From: Desmodus rotundus | Lineage: Eukaryota > Chordata > Mammalia > Chiroptera > Phyllostomidae | Assembly (NCBI RefSeq): GCF_022682495.2 | Contig: NC_071392.1 | Coordinates: 134,167,318 to 134,231,317, forward strand | Length of the DNA: 64,000 nt | Reading direction: 5' to 3' | Shown: positions 1 to 11,458 of the stretch, in pieces | How the letters are laid out: each line of letters opens with the position of its first letter | How positions within the stretch are numbered: the first letter of the stretch is position 1 | Position numbers and translations under genes: made by a program | The notes under the pieces: generated by a model | What the model was told of the DNA's origin: nothing | The model's input: the letters and a program-made list of their open reading frames with translations, nothing else | Database searches by the model: none

Positions 1-1784
1 CTAGAGTTGATTTTCTTAAATGCAGTATTTCTTTAGGATAATCAGTGAGGGTGCATATGTGATTGAGCTACCATTGTGAACAAAACTGACGGCAGACGGC
101 CTTGATGCAGCTTTTACCAACAATTTGCAGAGATTAAAAGGGTGATGGAAATAGTGATTTAAGAATTGCTTTCTAAGGACACTGGATTATCAAAAATAAA
201 CCTGGAGTTTCCAGTGCTCTGAAATCATTTTCACATAAAACCTAGGTTTAGTACATACAAGTGTTGTTAAGTGCTTTACTCATGGAAAAAAAATATTTAT
301 GTGGCATAAAAAGATTATTTGGTCATGGGCTGTAAATGTATATGTTGGAGTATCTATCTCTATTTCAAAAAGAGTACCTATTTCAAAAAGAGAAGTGAAA
401 ACCATTCTGAATATTCAATGTTCCTTATGTGGTTGTCATGAGCTACATAGCCAATAAATGAGTATAGGTAAATACTCATAAAAATCATACACTTTTAGTA
501 CCCAAGAAAGTCTGATCATGAACTGTGCTTGGTTTTCTACATATAGATTGTCACATTTCCTTGTGGTCAAGCAAGTAAGTTGTATCTCTCTCACATAGAT
601 ATTTTGACCTAGAGACTCATGAAAGAAAAACTTAATTATACATTTAATCTTCCTCAACCTTGATTCGTAAAGGCTATGAGGTAGTTTATAAATAAGGAAA
701 TTGGTGTACTTTAAACTCTTACTAAGAATCAGGACTCATAAATAAGGATTCTATAAAAGAGTAGAAAGTTCAGGTAGGGTGAAAAAAAAAAAACCTATAT
801 AGACCACAAAGCCTACCAACTTGGCTCTAAGCTTCCTAATGGTTAATTGAAAAAGCCAGTTAGGCTTTGCATTTTTTTTAGGAAGTAAAACACCCCTGAT
901 TCCTTGGGGAAAAGAAGCTTTTCCTAACACTTGGTTCTAAAAGCAATTTCTCCTGGGTTTGGGGGTGGGCTTCACATAGTGAGCACTGAATGTAAAATTC
1001 TATAACAGATGAAGTTATTTCCTAAAGTTGGCTCATTACAGTGACCATTCCTCAAAAATACGAAACTTCAACACCAAATCAGCTCAGTTAAGGTAACTCT
1101 GAGGGGTGGAAGCAAAATAATAGGGCCCAGGTATGTAGCTTTCTTATGTTCCAGGAACAAACTGCATATATTTCAAAGATGACTTCATAAAAACCACCAC
1201 ATTATTCTACAGTCTGGTTATTAGAAAGTTCTTATACTGAGGTTAAATATGTCACTGTAACTTGCCAGTATCAGTCCTTATTCAGTCCTTTGATGCCAAA
1301 CTATAAGAGAAGTCCCTTCCCATAAAGCTCTCTAAATATAAAAAAAGATACTGTATTGTTATTACATTATTCTACCTGTTTCCTCTTTTCATACAAAAAA
1401 TCCCCCAGAATGAAAAGATCTGGAATGACTGTATATAATTCTACAAACCAAGAATTTATTGAGTAAATTATATGCTTGAGAGTGTCCTGAGTGCTTTAGA
1501 AAATTGGTTAGGGAACCCCTTTTATACTAGAGAGAGGAAGTTTCTTCTTGGCATTCATACACTAATCTTGAAACAGTACTTTTAAATTGTATATACATAT
1601 GTGTATTACTTATGTATTATTTAAAATTATATGTACATATGTATATATGTTTATACATATGCATGTGAATGTATATGAATATTTCTGTCTAGGAAAATGC
1701 ATACCATTTAAAATAATAATTCTAAATAATTTACTTACTAATGAAATTTTTAGAATATATAACATTTGTAAGGTAGAGATAAAG
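1..1784. other. Unassigned AT-rich DNA
   Basis: I see no gene, no recognisable mobile element and no strong repeat here. Short reading frames are below 80 codons and have no family resemblance. The part around 1590-1680 is TA-rich with imperfect TATG/CATA units. Confidence 0.5.
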
Positions 1785-1885
1785 CTGAAACCACTAACAT
1801 TTATTAATTTTTACTAATATACTAGGTACATTCATCATCTTTATGTATTTATCTCATTTAATAGTTACAATAGAAGAGAACATAA
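1785..1885 (+). repeat. Probable MIR SINE fragment
   Basis: The stretch reads CTAACATTTATTAA, then AGGTACATTCATC, then TTATCTCATTTAATAG, in the order seen in the core of the ancient MIR SINE (CTAACATTTATTGAG ... TTAACTCATTTAATCC). It is heavily diverged and lacks both ends. Confidence 0.4.
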
Positions 1886-2007
1886 AGTGTGACCAAATTG
1901 ATAATGATTTCAAGTGAAAAAATATTCTAAAAAAGAGTTAGAAAGAGATCTCAGAATGATTTATATGTACTGCTTTCCTGCATCTCTACAAGGCTGATAG
2001 ATCAGGA

Positions 2008-2150
2008 TTTGTTGTTGTTTGTTGTTGTTGTTGTTCAAGTACAGTTTTCTGCCTTTTCACCCCACTCCTCCCCACCACTCAAGCCCTCCCCGCCTCCCTC
2101 CCCTGTTTCCACCTCCCCTTGTTATTGTCCATGTGTCCTTTATAATTAAA
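2008..2150 (-). mobile_element. L1 3'-end fragment (bat-type 3' UTR)
   Basis: Read on the minus strand this is an L1 3' UTR: a purine-rich block, then CTGTACTTGAACAACAAC-like sequence into a tail of CAA/AAC units. On the plus strand it appears as GTTGTTGTTCAAGTACAG followed by C-rich DNA and CCATGTGTCCTTTATA. The insertion is very short (about 140 bp), a typical severe 5' truncation. No clear target duplication was found. Confidence 0.8.
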
Positions 2151-2382
2151 TGATATTTGAATATTATTAATGAGATTATCCTTACATTGTCAGACAATTT
2201 TGATATCTATCTAGACTAAAGTTTACAAACTTAATATTCAACTGGTTGTTTGTTTTGCATAGATTTTCTTTATAAGGACACTAGAAAGTTTGGAAGTTTC
2301 AGGTGGCTCTAAGTAGAGTTAATGGAGCAGTGATAAAAAGTGTTTCTTTTTATAGTTACTACAGTGGTAAAATAATTACCTT

Positions 2383-2577
2383 AGAGCCCTGACCAGTGTA
2401 GATCAGTTGGTTTGGCGTGGTTCAGCAAAGCTAGAGGTCACTGCTTCCGTTCCTGGTCAGGGCACATGCCTGGGTGGCAGGCCTAAACCCTGGTGTGCGA
2501 GAGGCAACCAAGAGATGTTTCTTTGTCCTTCCCCTTCCCTTCCCCTCTCTATAAGAATAAGTAAATATTTTTTAAAG
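2383..2577 (+). mobile_element. Ves-type SINE (tRNA-derived)
   Basis: Begins GCCCTGACCAGTGTAG and continues with a tRNA-like head, the TGGTCAGGGCACATGCCTGG segment shared by bat Ves SINEs, GCGAGAGGCAACCAAGAGATG, a pyrimidine-rich CTTCCCC tail and a short A-rich end. Flanks TAATTACCTT (2373-2382) and TAATTTCCTT (2578-2587) match 9 of 10 and are the probable target duplication. The pol III box B is degraded, so the copy is probably silent. Confidence 0.85.
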
Positions 2578-2784
2578 TAATTTCCTTCAAAAAACTAACA
2601 CTATAATTTCTCAAGTTATAATGAATTATATTTTTATTTGTAGATCATAACATTAATTATTGATATCAGCTCAATATTAAACTTATTGAAGTAATAAATA
2701 AATATGAGCTATTTGTAAAACAATTCAAAATAATATAAAAGTATGTAGACTTATTTAATCAATCCTCTATTAATGAGTTTAGGC

Positions 2785-2857
2785 CCTTCCCTTCCCTTCC
2801 TTTCCCTTAATTTCTTTCTCTTCCTTCTTCCTCTCTCTCTCTCTCTCTCTCTCTCTT
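2785..2857. repeat. CT-rich low-complexity tract and (CT)n microsatellite
   Basis: A CCCTT/CTTCC-rich stretch leads into about 13 uninterrupted CT units at 2831-2856. Confidence 0.9.
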
Positions 2858-2879
2858 TATCTATTAACAAACAGGGAAC

Positions 2880-3080
2880 ATACAGATATTTACGCACTGG
2901 TACACATATTCCTGCAGGATAGAGTTGTAGAAGTAAAATTTGAAGGGTAAGTATATTATACATTTTGGTAGAGGTCTGCAAAGACTGTATCAATTTACAT
3001 GTCAGCAGTGTATGATGTACCCTTTTCTCCCCACATATCTCACTAATATATAATTTTTAAATTTTTTACCAGTCTAGTTC
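2880..3080 (-). mobile_element. Possible ancient L1/HAL1 remnant
   Basis: On the plus strand, ATTTTGGTAGAGGTCTGCAAA and TATCAATTTACATGTCAGCAGTGTATGA resemble the antisense of old mammalian L1M/HAL1 3' regions, which have a similar run of CCAATTTACA...CAGCAGTGTATGA. It is highly diverged and has no visible ends. Confidence 0.35.
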
Positions 3081-3384
3081 AGTTTGACATACATGCTTTA
3101 GTATCTCTTTAATATTTTTCTATTTACTGAAGTACTATTGCTTGTTTAGAAAAAAAACAAAAAGAAAATAAAATTAACCAAGAATTAGAACTACTTAACT
3201 AAGTATTCAAGCTACAAATTTTAGCTTAGAACTCTAATATATTTGTAATTTTATTCTTGTCACTTTTCTTTTAGAGAAATATGGGATAGTAAAAAGCAAT
3301 TATGTTTTGGAATTAAAATAAGTTGAAAACTAATATAAAACAATGTTGAATGTAAACTATAATTGGAAACAAATTTTTAGAAAG
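3081..3384. other. Unassigned AT-rich DNA
   Basis: A-rich, no reading frame of interest and no recognisable repeat. Confidence 0.5.
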
Positions 3385-3394
3385 ATGTCAGTTG

Positions 3395-3490
3395 AATCCT
3401 ACTTTACCAAACTGTAAAATTGGGTGGCAAATTCTATTTAACCTTTGGAATCTCAGTTTTCTGATCTGTAAAAATGTGAAAGTTAGATTA
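3395..3490 (-). repeat. MIR SINE fragment
   Basis: The plus strand carries TTTAACCTTTGGAATCTCAG, TTTTCTGATCTGTAAAAATG, which matches the antisense of the MIR 3' part (CTCAGTTTCCTCATCTGTAAAATG). Diverged, ends lost. Confidence 0.6.
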
Positions 3491-4345
3491 AAAAGTTTCA
3501 AGAAATAGATGAGCACCTATCATTGCTGTTCCATAAAATATTTGCTTTATTTATTGCTTTTTTTTTTTTGCTCTCACTGCTTTCTTTCTGAGAAAAAAAG
3601 GATGTATTTTATAAAATATTGTCATGTTTCATTGCAGAACTTGCTGGCCCATGATATGTCAAAGGAGATAGTCATAATGATGGACCTGGACTTGTAGAAA
3701 GAAAGATTTATTCCTTTGAGGACCGTCTTCTTGCTACCCCCTGATATCTCCCCTTCACTTAATCACATCTTGTTCCATGATATTCTAAAATCAAAATGTT
3801 GAATAATATTATCCTTCCTTTTGGGAAAACATGAATCTTCAAGCATAAAAGAACTACCTTTCCTTTCCTTTGGAAGAAAATAAACTGGATAATTCTGGAA
3901 TTAACCAAACAGAAGTTTCTCATGCAGATAATTTGCCTTTGGAAAGTTCCATGCTAAGTTAGAAACACCTTGAAGGTTATGTCTTGGAAAACTCAGTGGG
4001 GGCTCTTTAATATTTATCATATTGTATGCTACTAAAGGACATCTCTGTAACTAGTATATTGAATATAAATTTATTCCAGTACTGTTTGGTTGCTAAACTA
4101 ACAACTGCAGAATCTGTCTAGAGATGGAGTGGCTTTTTAGGTCTTGGAGAAAACACCTACAGGAATATGTGCTCTATCCACTCAATCCCTTGTCCAATAA
4201 ACATTTGTGTACTGCCCACAACATGCCATGCTGTAGATACAGAGAAAAAGACAGGATGGGCTCTGTCCTCAATGAAGCCCTCCTGGGGAGCAAGGAAGGG
4301 GAAAGGTAAGAGAGAGAAGTGAGCCAATATTTACAATTAATTGTA
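3491..4345. other. Mostly unassigned DNA with one old repeat-like piece
   Basis: A T-run of about 12 lies at 3558-3569. At 4180-4300 the order CAATAAACATTTGTGTACTG, CATGCCATGCTGTAGATACAG, ATGGGCTCTGTCCTCAATGA resembles a common old mammalian repeat (ATTTATTGAGCACC...GCCAGGCACTG...GATACAG...CCCTGCCCTCAAGGAGC). I cannot name its family with confidence. No gene is seen. Confidence 0.35.
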
Positions 4346-4736
4346 TTTATTAATATGTTTTATTGATTATACTATTACAGTTGTCCCATTTTCTCTCCTT
4401 TATTGCCCTCCACCCTGCACACACCCTCTCACCTGCATTCCCCTCCTTTAGTTTCTGTCCATGGGTTGTACATGTGAGTTCTTTGGCTTCTCCATTTCCT
4501 ATACTATTCTTAACCTCCACCTGTCTATTTTGTGCCTACCTATTTTGCTTCTTATTCCTGTACCTTTTCCCCCATTTCCCCCTCCCCCTCCCCACTGTTA
4601 ATTTTCCATGTGATCTTCATTTCTGTGATTCTGTTCCTATTCTAGTCATTTGCTTAGTTTTTGTTTTCTAGATTCAGTTGTTAATAGTTGTGAGTTTGTT
4701 GTGATTTTACTGTTCACATTTTTCATCTTATTTTCC

Positions 4737-5014
4737 TTAGATAAGTCCCTTTAACATTTCATATAATAAGGGCTTGGTGATGATGAATTCCTTTAACTTG
4801 ACCTTATCTGGGAAGCTCTTTATCTGCCCTTCCATTCTAAGTGATAGATTTGCTGGATAGACTAATCTTGGATGTAGCCTTTCATGACTTCGAATACTTC
4901 TTTCCCATCCCCTTCTTGCCTGCAAGGTTTCTTTTGAGAAATCAGCTGATAGTCTTATGGGAACTCCTTTGTAGGTAACTCCACTTATCTTGTTGCTTTT
5001 AAGATTATCTCCTT
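4737..5014 (-). pseudogene. L1-type ORF1 protein relic, C-terminal domain (copy A)
   Basis: About 90 codons carrying the C-terminal domain of ORF1: VTYKGVPIRLSADFSKETLQ, then a segment ending in LLYEMLKGLI and a stop. In the L1 family this domain helps bind nucleic acid next to the RRM. The frame is cut at its upstream end by the small L1 inserted at 5015. Together with the upstream block at 5316-5705 it is one broken gene. Confidence 0.8.
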
Positions 5015-5153
5015 GGCAAATATCTTTTCCCATACAGCTGGTTCTCTTTTCATTTTAATGCGGTGGGGAGGGGGGTAAATGTAGACAACTGTACTTGAAC
5101 AACAATAAAATAAAAAATTAAATAAATAAAAAAAGAATACATTCAATTAAAAA
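5015..5153 (+). mobile_element. Tiny 5'-inverted L1 inserted in HAL1-like copy A
   Basis: The first part (about 5015-5058) is antisense ORF2 sequence (TTTTCCCATACAGCTGGTTC). It joins directly to sense 3' UTR at about 5061 (GGTGGGGAGGGGGGTAAATG, then GTAGACAACTGTACTTGAAC and an AATAAA-rich tail). ATTATCTCCTT (5004-5014) and ATTCTCTCCTT (5154-5164) flank it and probably represent the target duplication with one mismatch. This arrangement is the mark of twin priming during L1 integration. Confidence 0.75.
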
Positions 5154-5315
5154 ATTCTCTCCTTATCTTTAATCTTGGTTAACTTAATTATGTGCCTTGG
5201 TGTGTTCCTCCTTGGGTCCAATTTCTTTGGGACTCTGGGCTTTCTGGACTTCCTGGAAGTCTATTTCCTTTGCCAGATTGAGGAATGTTTCCTTCACTAT
5301 TTGTTCAAATAAGTT

Positions 5316-5705
5316 TTAAATGTCTTGCTCTTCCTCTTCTCCTTCTGGCACCCCTATGATTCGGATGTTGGAGCATTTACAGTTGTCCCAGAGGTTCCTC
5401 AGCCTCTCCTCATTTTTGTGAATTGTTTCTTCATTCTGTTCATGTTGGATGTTTATTTCTTCCTTTTGTTCCAAATCATTGATCTGAGTCCCAGTTTCCT
5501 TCCCTTCACTGTTCATTCCCTGTACATTTTCCTTTATTTCACTTTGTATAGCCTTCACTTCTTCCTTTATTTTGCATCCATACTCAGTCATTTCTCTGAG
5601 CATCCTGATTAGCAGTGTTTTGAACTCTGCATCTGACAGATTGTCTATCTCCTGGTTGCTTAGTTCTTTTTCTAGAGTTTTGATCTGTTCTTTCATTTGG
5701 GCCAT
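5316..5705 (-). pseudogene. L1-type ORF1 protein relic, N-terminal and start of RRM (copy A)
   Basis: In L1, ORF1 encodes an RNA-binding, trimeric nucleic-acid chaperone that packages the element RNA in the cytoplasm. The Met at about 5705 fits the start used by the other copies (MAQMKEQ here, MAQMTEY in copies C and D); the frame is open further upstream but that is leader. About 130 codons are readable: a charged, heptad-like coiled-coil part (ELSNQEIDNLSDAEFKTLLI onward), then NEERLRNLWDN and the RRM entry IRIIGVPEGEEEEQ. This is the only copy here that reads through the coiled-coil/RRM hinge without a frameshift. It ends at a premature stop just after the acidic EEEEQD run, where the other copies continue with ENLFEQIM. 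Confidence 0.8.
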
Positions 5706-6366
5706 ATTTCTTCCACTCGGGGCACCTGTCATTGTAAGGGACAGAGTCATGGGTATATGCCAGGGCAGGGCAACCCTCTTTGCTGCATTGTGGTGCTTTC
5801 TGAGAGGGAGGGATCAGAAAGGGAACAATGCCATTTGCTTAGCTCTGGCCCCACTTTCTGTCACTTCCCATAAGCAGATTGTGCCCTTTCAGGTGCTGAT
5901 TCGCAGGTGGGTGGCTTTATGTACATTATCTAGGACCCTGTGGGCCTCTCCAATGGGCTCTCCTGTGAGACTGGGAGTTTCTCCCACTGCTGCAACCCCC
6001 ACAGATTTTTACAGCCAGAGGTCTTGAGTTGTTAGTTTCCTGCATTGAAACCCTGGGTTTTGCAGCCTGTCTTTCTCCCCATTTGTTCTTCCCAACTTAT
6101 ACGCACATGAATGTGGGTGGAGTCAGCCAGCCCTCACCTCACCTGTATGGTCTGCCACATTGCCTGGCTGGCATCCTCTCTGCTCCCATCTCTGCCCCTC
6201 CAACCAGTCTGGATGAATGTTTATTTAACTCCTTTGTGTCAGATTTCCATGCAGTTTTATTTTCTGGCAATTCTGGTTGTTTTTGTTTTTAAATTGGTTG
6301 TTATCCTTCTTTTGGTTGTGTGAGGAAGCAAAGCATTTCTACCGATGTCTCCCTCTTGGCCAGAAC

Positions 6367-7947
6367 TAAGAAGAATCTCTGAAATTAATTCTTGATGGGT
6401 CTGTTGAAATAGAATCTTATGACCACCATTGAAGTTGAATGGAACCAAGAGCCCAGTTTGTTTACATTGGTTGTATCTACACAGTGGTTTACGCAATTGC
6501 CCCACATATTTCATACTTAAATGAAAAGAAGAGCCTATGATTTTTTTGTTATTAAGTTGAACAAATCTTTGGTTTCCAGCATTGACCAAATACATAATCA
6601 GCTTTATAATTTCTAGGCTATTAACCAGTTAGCCTAGATTTTTCTGTATAAGGGGGAACAAGTCTGACTAAGCAATATGTTATTAATTACTATTATAGTC
6701 ACTCTGAGAAACAGAATGGATACCCTCTTAAGATTTATTTCAGATGTGGAGATTGATGATGCCATGTACACACCAAGAGGATGTGAAAAGGTTAATTATG
6801 TCTCTGGGGAGAGCAGGGCAGGCATCCAAGGAAGTCTGAAGTGGCTTCAGAGAGTGAGGAAAAGATACTGGCACATTTATTGTGGTCAGAGTGGGTCTAG
6901 GTAGAGAATTCCTGTGTGTGGGCAGGTACTTGCCTAATTTGAATCCTCCTCTGATGTATGTCAAAGGAGGGAACACACAGGCTTTCTTCCCAGCTTGCCC
7001 AGATTTGGAGAAAAGGAGCAGAGGGAGGGGTGTGGCTTAAAAGGTGATAGCAGTCAGATTCCTTATTATAACCACCAACCATTGAACAATCACATTTACA
7101 TACCATTAGGCTCCTAGAAGTAGCCACATGGGTATACATGACCTTTTATAGTCCTGTAGCAGTAGTGCCTCAGTCCTGAGTTTTTCAATTACATGGTAAG
7201 TTAGTTAGTAATGTCCTATGAATCAGGTGTCAACAATGTATTTATTTCTAGAACACTTAGTATCAAAGTTTGGATAAACTGTGGCTTTTCTCCTTTGTGG
7301 AAATTCTATTCGTTGATATGTGATTTTCTCATTTCTTCCTGAAATCATTTCATCATTGTCAGTAATTTTGTTTTCTCTCTTTAGGCAGCAGTTACTGCAC
7401 TTGACTGCTTGCTTCTCAGATTTTCTGTAATCAGTACAAACTGACATAGTGGAGCATTTATTTTTTAGATATTCCTGCTTTTGTTGAGAGTATAAATGAC
7501 CATTTGATTCCAGTGGTTTCTTCAACTTAGATTAGTTACATATATCTTTGTGAACATATTTAGTTTTGAGATAACTTGGGCTTCATGTTCAATACTAATT
7601 TCCAAGGCCTGAATGATTGGTTGGGATAACTGAAGAATCAAATATTACTCATTTTTTCACCACTTAATGCTATGCTATGTGATTAAATTTTTCATTCTGT
7701 AAAAGCCTATCATATATACCAAGCTCTTGAGTCATAAATCTCACTTATAGTTATTTGTTTTTAAAGAGCTTTATTCTGCTCTTTTATTTTATACTGCTAC
7801 ATCTTTACTAATTCTTTGATCTATGTTTCCTATACAGGTTTTCATTGTCTGTACAAATAACTTGTTTTCTTTTTCAAAGTATTACTCGAGTGTCTTTCAC
7901 TGCATACATTTTTATTCTATTTTTTCTGCTTGTTGGAATTCTATACC
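6367..7947. other. Unassigned DNA
   Basis: No gene or confidently named element. The part at about 6690-7130 is GC-richer and reads like an old interspersed repeat, but I cannot assign it. Reading frames of up to about 110 codons show no domain or family resemblance. Confidence 0.4.
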
Positions 7948-8030
7948 ATATATATCTATACCTATATCTATATCTAATCTATATCTATCTGTATATCTAT
8001 CTATATCTATATCTGTCTGTCTCTCTATCA
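7948..8030. repeat. (TATC)n/(TGTC)n compound microsatellite
   Basis: Imperfect TATCTA and ATCTGTC units, e.g. CTATATCTATATCTAATC then TATCTATCTATATC and CTGTCTGTCTC. Confidence 0.9.
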
Positions 8031-8193
8031 TTTCTCCGGAGAACCCTAATACAACTGATAACTTAAAAATTAATAATATAAAATATAAAGGACTCCCAAA
8101 CCCAATATGTAACAATACCTTCATTTTACTTTAAACTTGGCTCAGTGTTTTATTTTAACCTAAACAGTATGCTTGAAAGTGTTTAATTTTAAA

Positions 8194-8407
8194 AAAAATA
8201 TTTTTTAATTAATTAATTAATTAATTTTTAGACAGAGGGGAAGAGAGGGAGAAAGAGAGAGAAAAATGTCAATGTGTGTTTGCCTCTCTTGTGATCCTAC
8301 TGGGGACCTGGCCCACAACCCAGGCTTGTATTCTGACTGGGAATAGAACCAGTGACCCTTTGGTCTGCAGGCCAGCATTCAATCCACTGAGCCACACTGG
8401 CCAGGGT
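8194..8407 (-). mobile_element. Ves-type SINE
   Basis: On the plus strand: an (AATT)n-like tail, TTTTTAGACAGAGGGGAAG, GAGGGAGAAAGAGAG, then CAATGTGTGTTTGCC, ending in CCACTGAGCCACACTGGCCAGGG, which is the reverse complement of the Ves head (CCCTGGCCAGTGTGGCTCAGTGG, with box A at TGGCTCAGTGG). Full length for the family, moderately diverged. Confidence 0.85.
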
Positions 8408-9189
8408 GAAATTGCTTATTTTTAATTCTGTTTCTTCCTCAACAATTGTTTCTGTGTTTTGGGACCTATTGGGTATTATGCTTCACACTGACATTGAAAA
8501 ATGGCTTTTGTGTGTGGTGCTAAATCACATAGAAAAGAATTATGGTATTAATTTCTAGTCTGAAAAGATAGAATTGACCATTGTGGCCTTCCCCATAATT
8601 TGGAACACCTTGTTTCACATGCCTTGTGACAAATTACAAAAGTCAGTATTTCTGTTGGGCTAAGGCTGAGATGCAGAACAAATTAATACTCCTTATGCCC
8701 TCTTTCCTTGCCCTTCCATTCCAGTGTGTCTTTAAAAGTAAAGTTGGTTAATCTAGAAGGGTAAAGAAGTCACAGAATGCTTATGTGATCTAACATTTGT
8801 GTGTGAAAGTGAGAAGAGGCAGTCATATTCTCTCTGGTGGTGGCAGTGGTGGTAGTGTTACAGGTCAAATAGGCTTATAGAGCACCAGCTGATGCTCTTA
8901 TTCTCATCTATCACTGCATGGTTACCAATTAGTGAAAAAGCGTAGGAACCCCTGAAACATGTGGCTTCCTGTTATCTCTCTTTGCCATTTGATTATTCAT
9001 TTGAATATGCTGTCAAGATTTATTGAGCACCTAGAATGTACCAGGACTTGTTTTAACAGCTGGTGTTATGGAATATGAGTAAAATCCAGCTTCTGCACCA
9101 GTTATATTATACTCTCATAATGCAGTACAACAAATATTATAACAAAGGTTTGTAAAAATGAACCATGGAAAGACCATCCTTTCTTCACT
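8408..9189. other. Unassigned DNA
   Basis: No gene. At 9015-9060 TTTATTGAGCACCTAGAATG followed by CAGGACTTG recalls the same old mammalian repeat suspected near 4.2 kb. A short GGTGGTGGCAGTGGTGGTAG purine-rich run lies at about 8837-8856. Confidence 0.4.
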
Positions 9190-9780
9190 TCTTTGCAGTC
9201 TCTTTTGTCACAAATCTAGGCTTGGGTCTCTATGGATTCTGTTCTGTGCCATTAGTCCATTTGTCTTTCCATGTACTAATGCAATGCTGTCTTATTTACT
9301 GTAATGTTATAATAAGTTTTTATATCTAATTAAGATTTCCTACTATGCTCTTCTTCAATATTGTCTAGACTCTTCTTGGTCCTATACATTTCCATATAAG
9401 TTTTAGAATCACTTTTTGTCATTTTTCTATAAAAAAGAGGTTGGGGGATTTTGTTTGGGAACAGCAGTGATTCTACATATATATCAATTTTGAAGAATTG
9501 ACTTATTATTAAGTGAGTTTTCCAATCCATAAACATGGCTTGTCTCTCCGTTTGTTTGTCTACGTTAATGTTTCATGGTTTACTGTACAAAGGTCTTATA
9601 TATATTTCGTTAGATTTATTTTGAGGAAAATGACTTTTAAAATGTTATTGTATAGGAATATTTAATTTTTTGTTTTCTAATGGTTGCTTTTTATAGACAT
9701 ATAGCTAAATAAAAATACTTTAAGTCCAGAAATTTCACTAAATACACTAATTTTAATAATTTATTTGTAGATTATCTTGA
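9190..9780 (-). mobile_element. Ancient L1M ORF2 fragment, antisense
   Basis: The plus strand reads like the antisense of old mammalian L1 ORF2: CCATTAGTCCATTTGTCTTTC, then TTCCATATAAGTTTTAGAATCA, GAATTGACTTATTATTAAG, CCAATCCATAAACATGGC. Strongly diverged, with no open frame. Confidence 0.65.
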
Positions 9781-9904
9781 ACTTTCTACACATAAAATTA
9801 TATTGACTATGATAATGAACAGTTTTAATTCTTCCTTTTCTTTCTTATAATACTTTATGACAAAGCAGGCTTGTCAAATATTTTAAAATTAATTAAAGTA
9901 ACTC

Positions 9905-10840
9905 ACTAGGTAAACAGTAGAAAGAAGGAAAAGCATGTAATCACTTCAATAGATGCAGAAAGAGCATTTGATAAAATTCAATATCCATTCATGATTTAAA
10001 AAAAAGAAACCTCTCTGAAAACTACAACCAAAAGGCAACTTCCTCAACCTGAAAAGATATATATACAAAAAAAAATCCTACAGCTAACATCAAACTTGAT
10101 AAGATTGCATGCTTTCTCCCTAATATTGGGAACACAGCATGAAAGTCCACTCTCACTGCTCCTACTCAGCATTGAAGTGGAGATCCTAAACAGTTGGCTA
10201 AGGCAAGAAAAATTAAATGCATATATCTTACAAAAAAAGAAATAAAATTGTGTCTATTTGAAGGCTACATAATTGTGTATATAGAAAATCTCAAGATATC
10301 TTCAGTAAAGCTACTAGAAACCTATGGATTGGGAGAAAATAATTGCAAATTGTATATATGATAAGGAGTAAATAGCCAAAATATATAAACAAACTCATAC
10401 AACTCAATAGAAAAAAAATAATCTGATTTAAAAATGGGCAGAAGATCTGTCTAAATAGATATTTTTCCAAAGCAAATATACAAATGCCCAAAAGGTACAA
10501 CAAAAAGTGCTTAACATCACTAATTATCAGGGAAATGCAAATCAAAACCACAATGAAATATCACCTCATACCTGTCACAATGGATATTATCAAAATGACA
10601 AGAAATATCAAGTATTGGTCAGGATATGAAGAAAAGGGAATCCTTGTGTATTGCTGGTATGAGTATAAGTTGGTGCAGCCACTAAAGAAAACACTATGAA
10701 GGGTCTTCAAAAAATTAAAAATATAACTTCCATATGAAGCAGCAATTCCACTTCTGGGTATCTGTCCAAAGGAAACAAAATCACTATCTTAAAAATTATA
10801 TATGCATTCCCACTTTTATTGCAGGATTATTTATTCACTT
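9905..10840 (+). mobile_element. Ancient L1M ORF2 3' part, sense
   Basis: Contains TCAATAGATGCAGAAAGAGC followed by ATTTGATAAAATTCA (the reverse-transcriptase motif A region of L1 ORF2) and, from about 10390, the ORF2 C-terminal run: CAAAAGGTACAACAAAAAG, CACTAATTATCAGGGAAATG, ATCACCTCATACCTGTCA, TGGTATGAGTATAAGTTGG, GCAGCAATTCCACTTCTGGG. Part of ORF2 between the two is missing. It is in the opposite orientation to the piece just upstream, so the two come from different insertions or from a rearrangement. Confidence 0.7.
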
Positions 10841-10915
10841 TTTTAAAGATTTTAATTTATTTTTAGACAGAGGGGAAGGGAGGGAGGAAGAGAGGGAAAG
10901 AAAATTAGATGTGTG
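10841..10915 (-). mobile_element. Ves SINE 3'-tail remnant
   Basis: TTTTTAGACAGAGGGGAAGG then GAGGGAGGAAGAGAGGGA is the antisense of the Ves pyrimidine-rich tail; compare the full copy at 8.2 kb. Only the 3' third is present. It separates the ancient L1M piece from the younger L1 that starts about 6 bp later. Confidence 0.65.
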
Positions 10916-11022
10916 AAAAGTAAAGCAAAGCCAACATCATACTGAATGGGCAAAAACTAAAAACTTTCCCAGTAAGATCAGGAACAAGACAAGGATGTCT
11001 GTTTTCACCACTTTTATTCAAG

Positions 11023-11256
11023 ATGGTATTGGAATTTGTAGCCACAGCCATCAGACAAGAAAAAGAAATAAAAGGCATCCAACCTGGAAAGGAGGATGCA
11101 AAACTGTCATTGTTTGCAGATGACATGATAGTATACAGAGAAAATCCTATAGAATCCACCAAAAAACTACTCAACCTAATAAGTGAATTTGGCAAAACAG
11201 CGGGATACAAAGTCAATATTCAGAAATTGAAGCCATTTTTTGAACACCAACAATGA
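11023..11256 (+). pseudogene. L1 ORF2 reverse transcriptase palm remnant
   Basis: ORF2 is the L1 endonuclease/reverse transcriptase. This 77-codon block holds the catalytic motif C as [10 protein letters not shown] with both aspartates intact, preceded by [17 protein letters not shown] and followed by [20 protein letters not shown]. The frame is lost shortly after (INTQKS-type sequence becomes [12 protein letters not shown] and a stop), a frameshift near 11225-11240; a TAG also falls at about 11358 in the normal ORF2 frame. Not functional. Confidence 0.85.
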
Positions 11257-11458
11257 AATATCAGAAGCAGAAATCAAGAAAAAAATTCTATTTGATATAG
11301 CAACAAGAAAAATAAAGTACCTAGGACTAAACCTAACCAAGAAGGTAAAAGACCTGTAGTCAGAAAACTACACAACACTGAAGAAAGAAATTAAGGAAGA
11401 CACAAACAAATGGAAGCATGTACCATGCTCATGGATTGGAAGAAATAACATCATCAAA

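Larger units (their letters stand above)
4350..6366 (-). mobile_element. HAL1-like (ORF1-only L1) element, copy A
   Basis: Read on the minus strand: a 5' leader starting AGTTCTGGCCAAGAGGGAG at 6366, an ORF1 relic, then a G-rich 3' UTR ending in CTGTAATAGTATAATCAATAAA near 4360. No ORF2 sequence lies between the end of ORF1 (about 4737) and the 3' UTR, which is the definition of a half-L1. A small 5'-inverted L1 is inserted at about 5015-5153. The copy is older than copies C and D, judging by its CpG loss and ORF breaks. No clear target duplication. Confidence 0.8.
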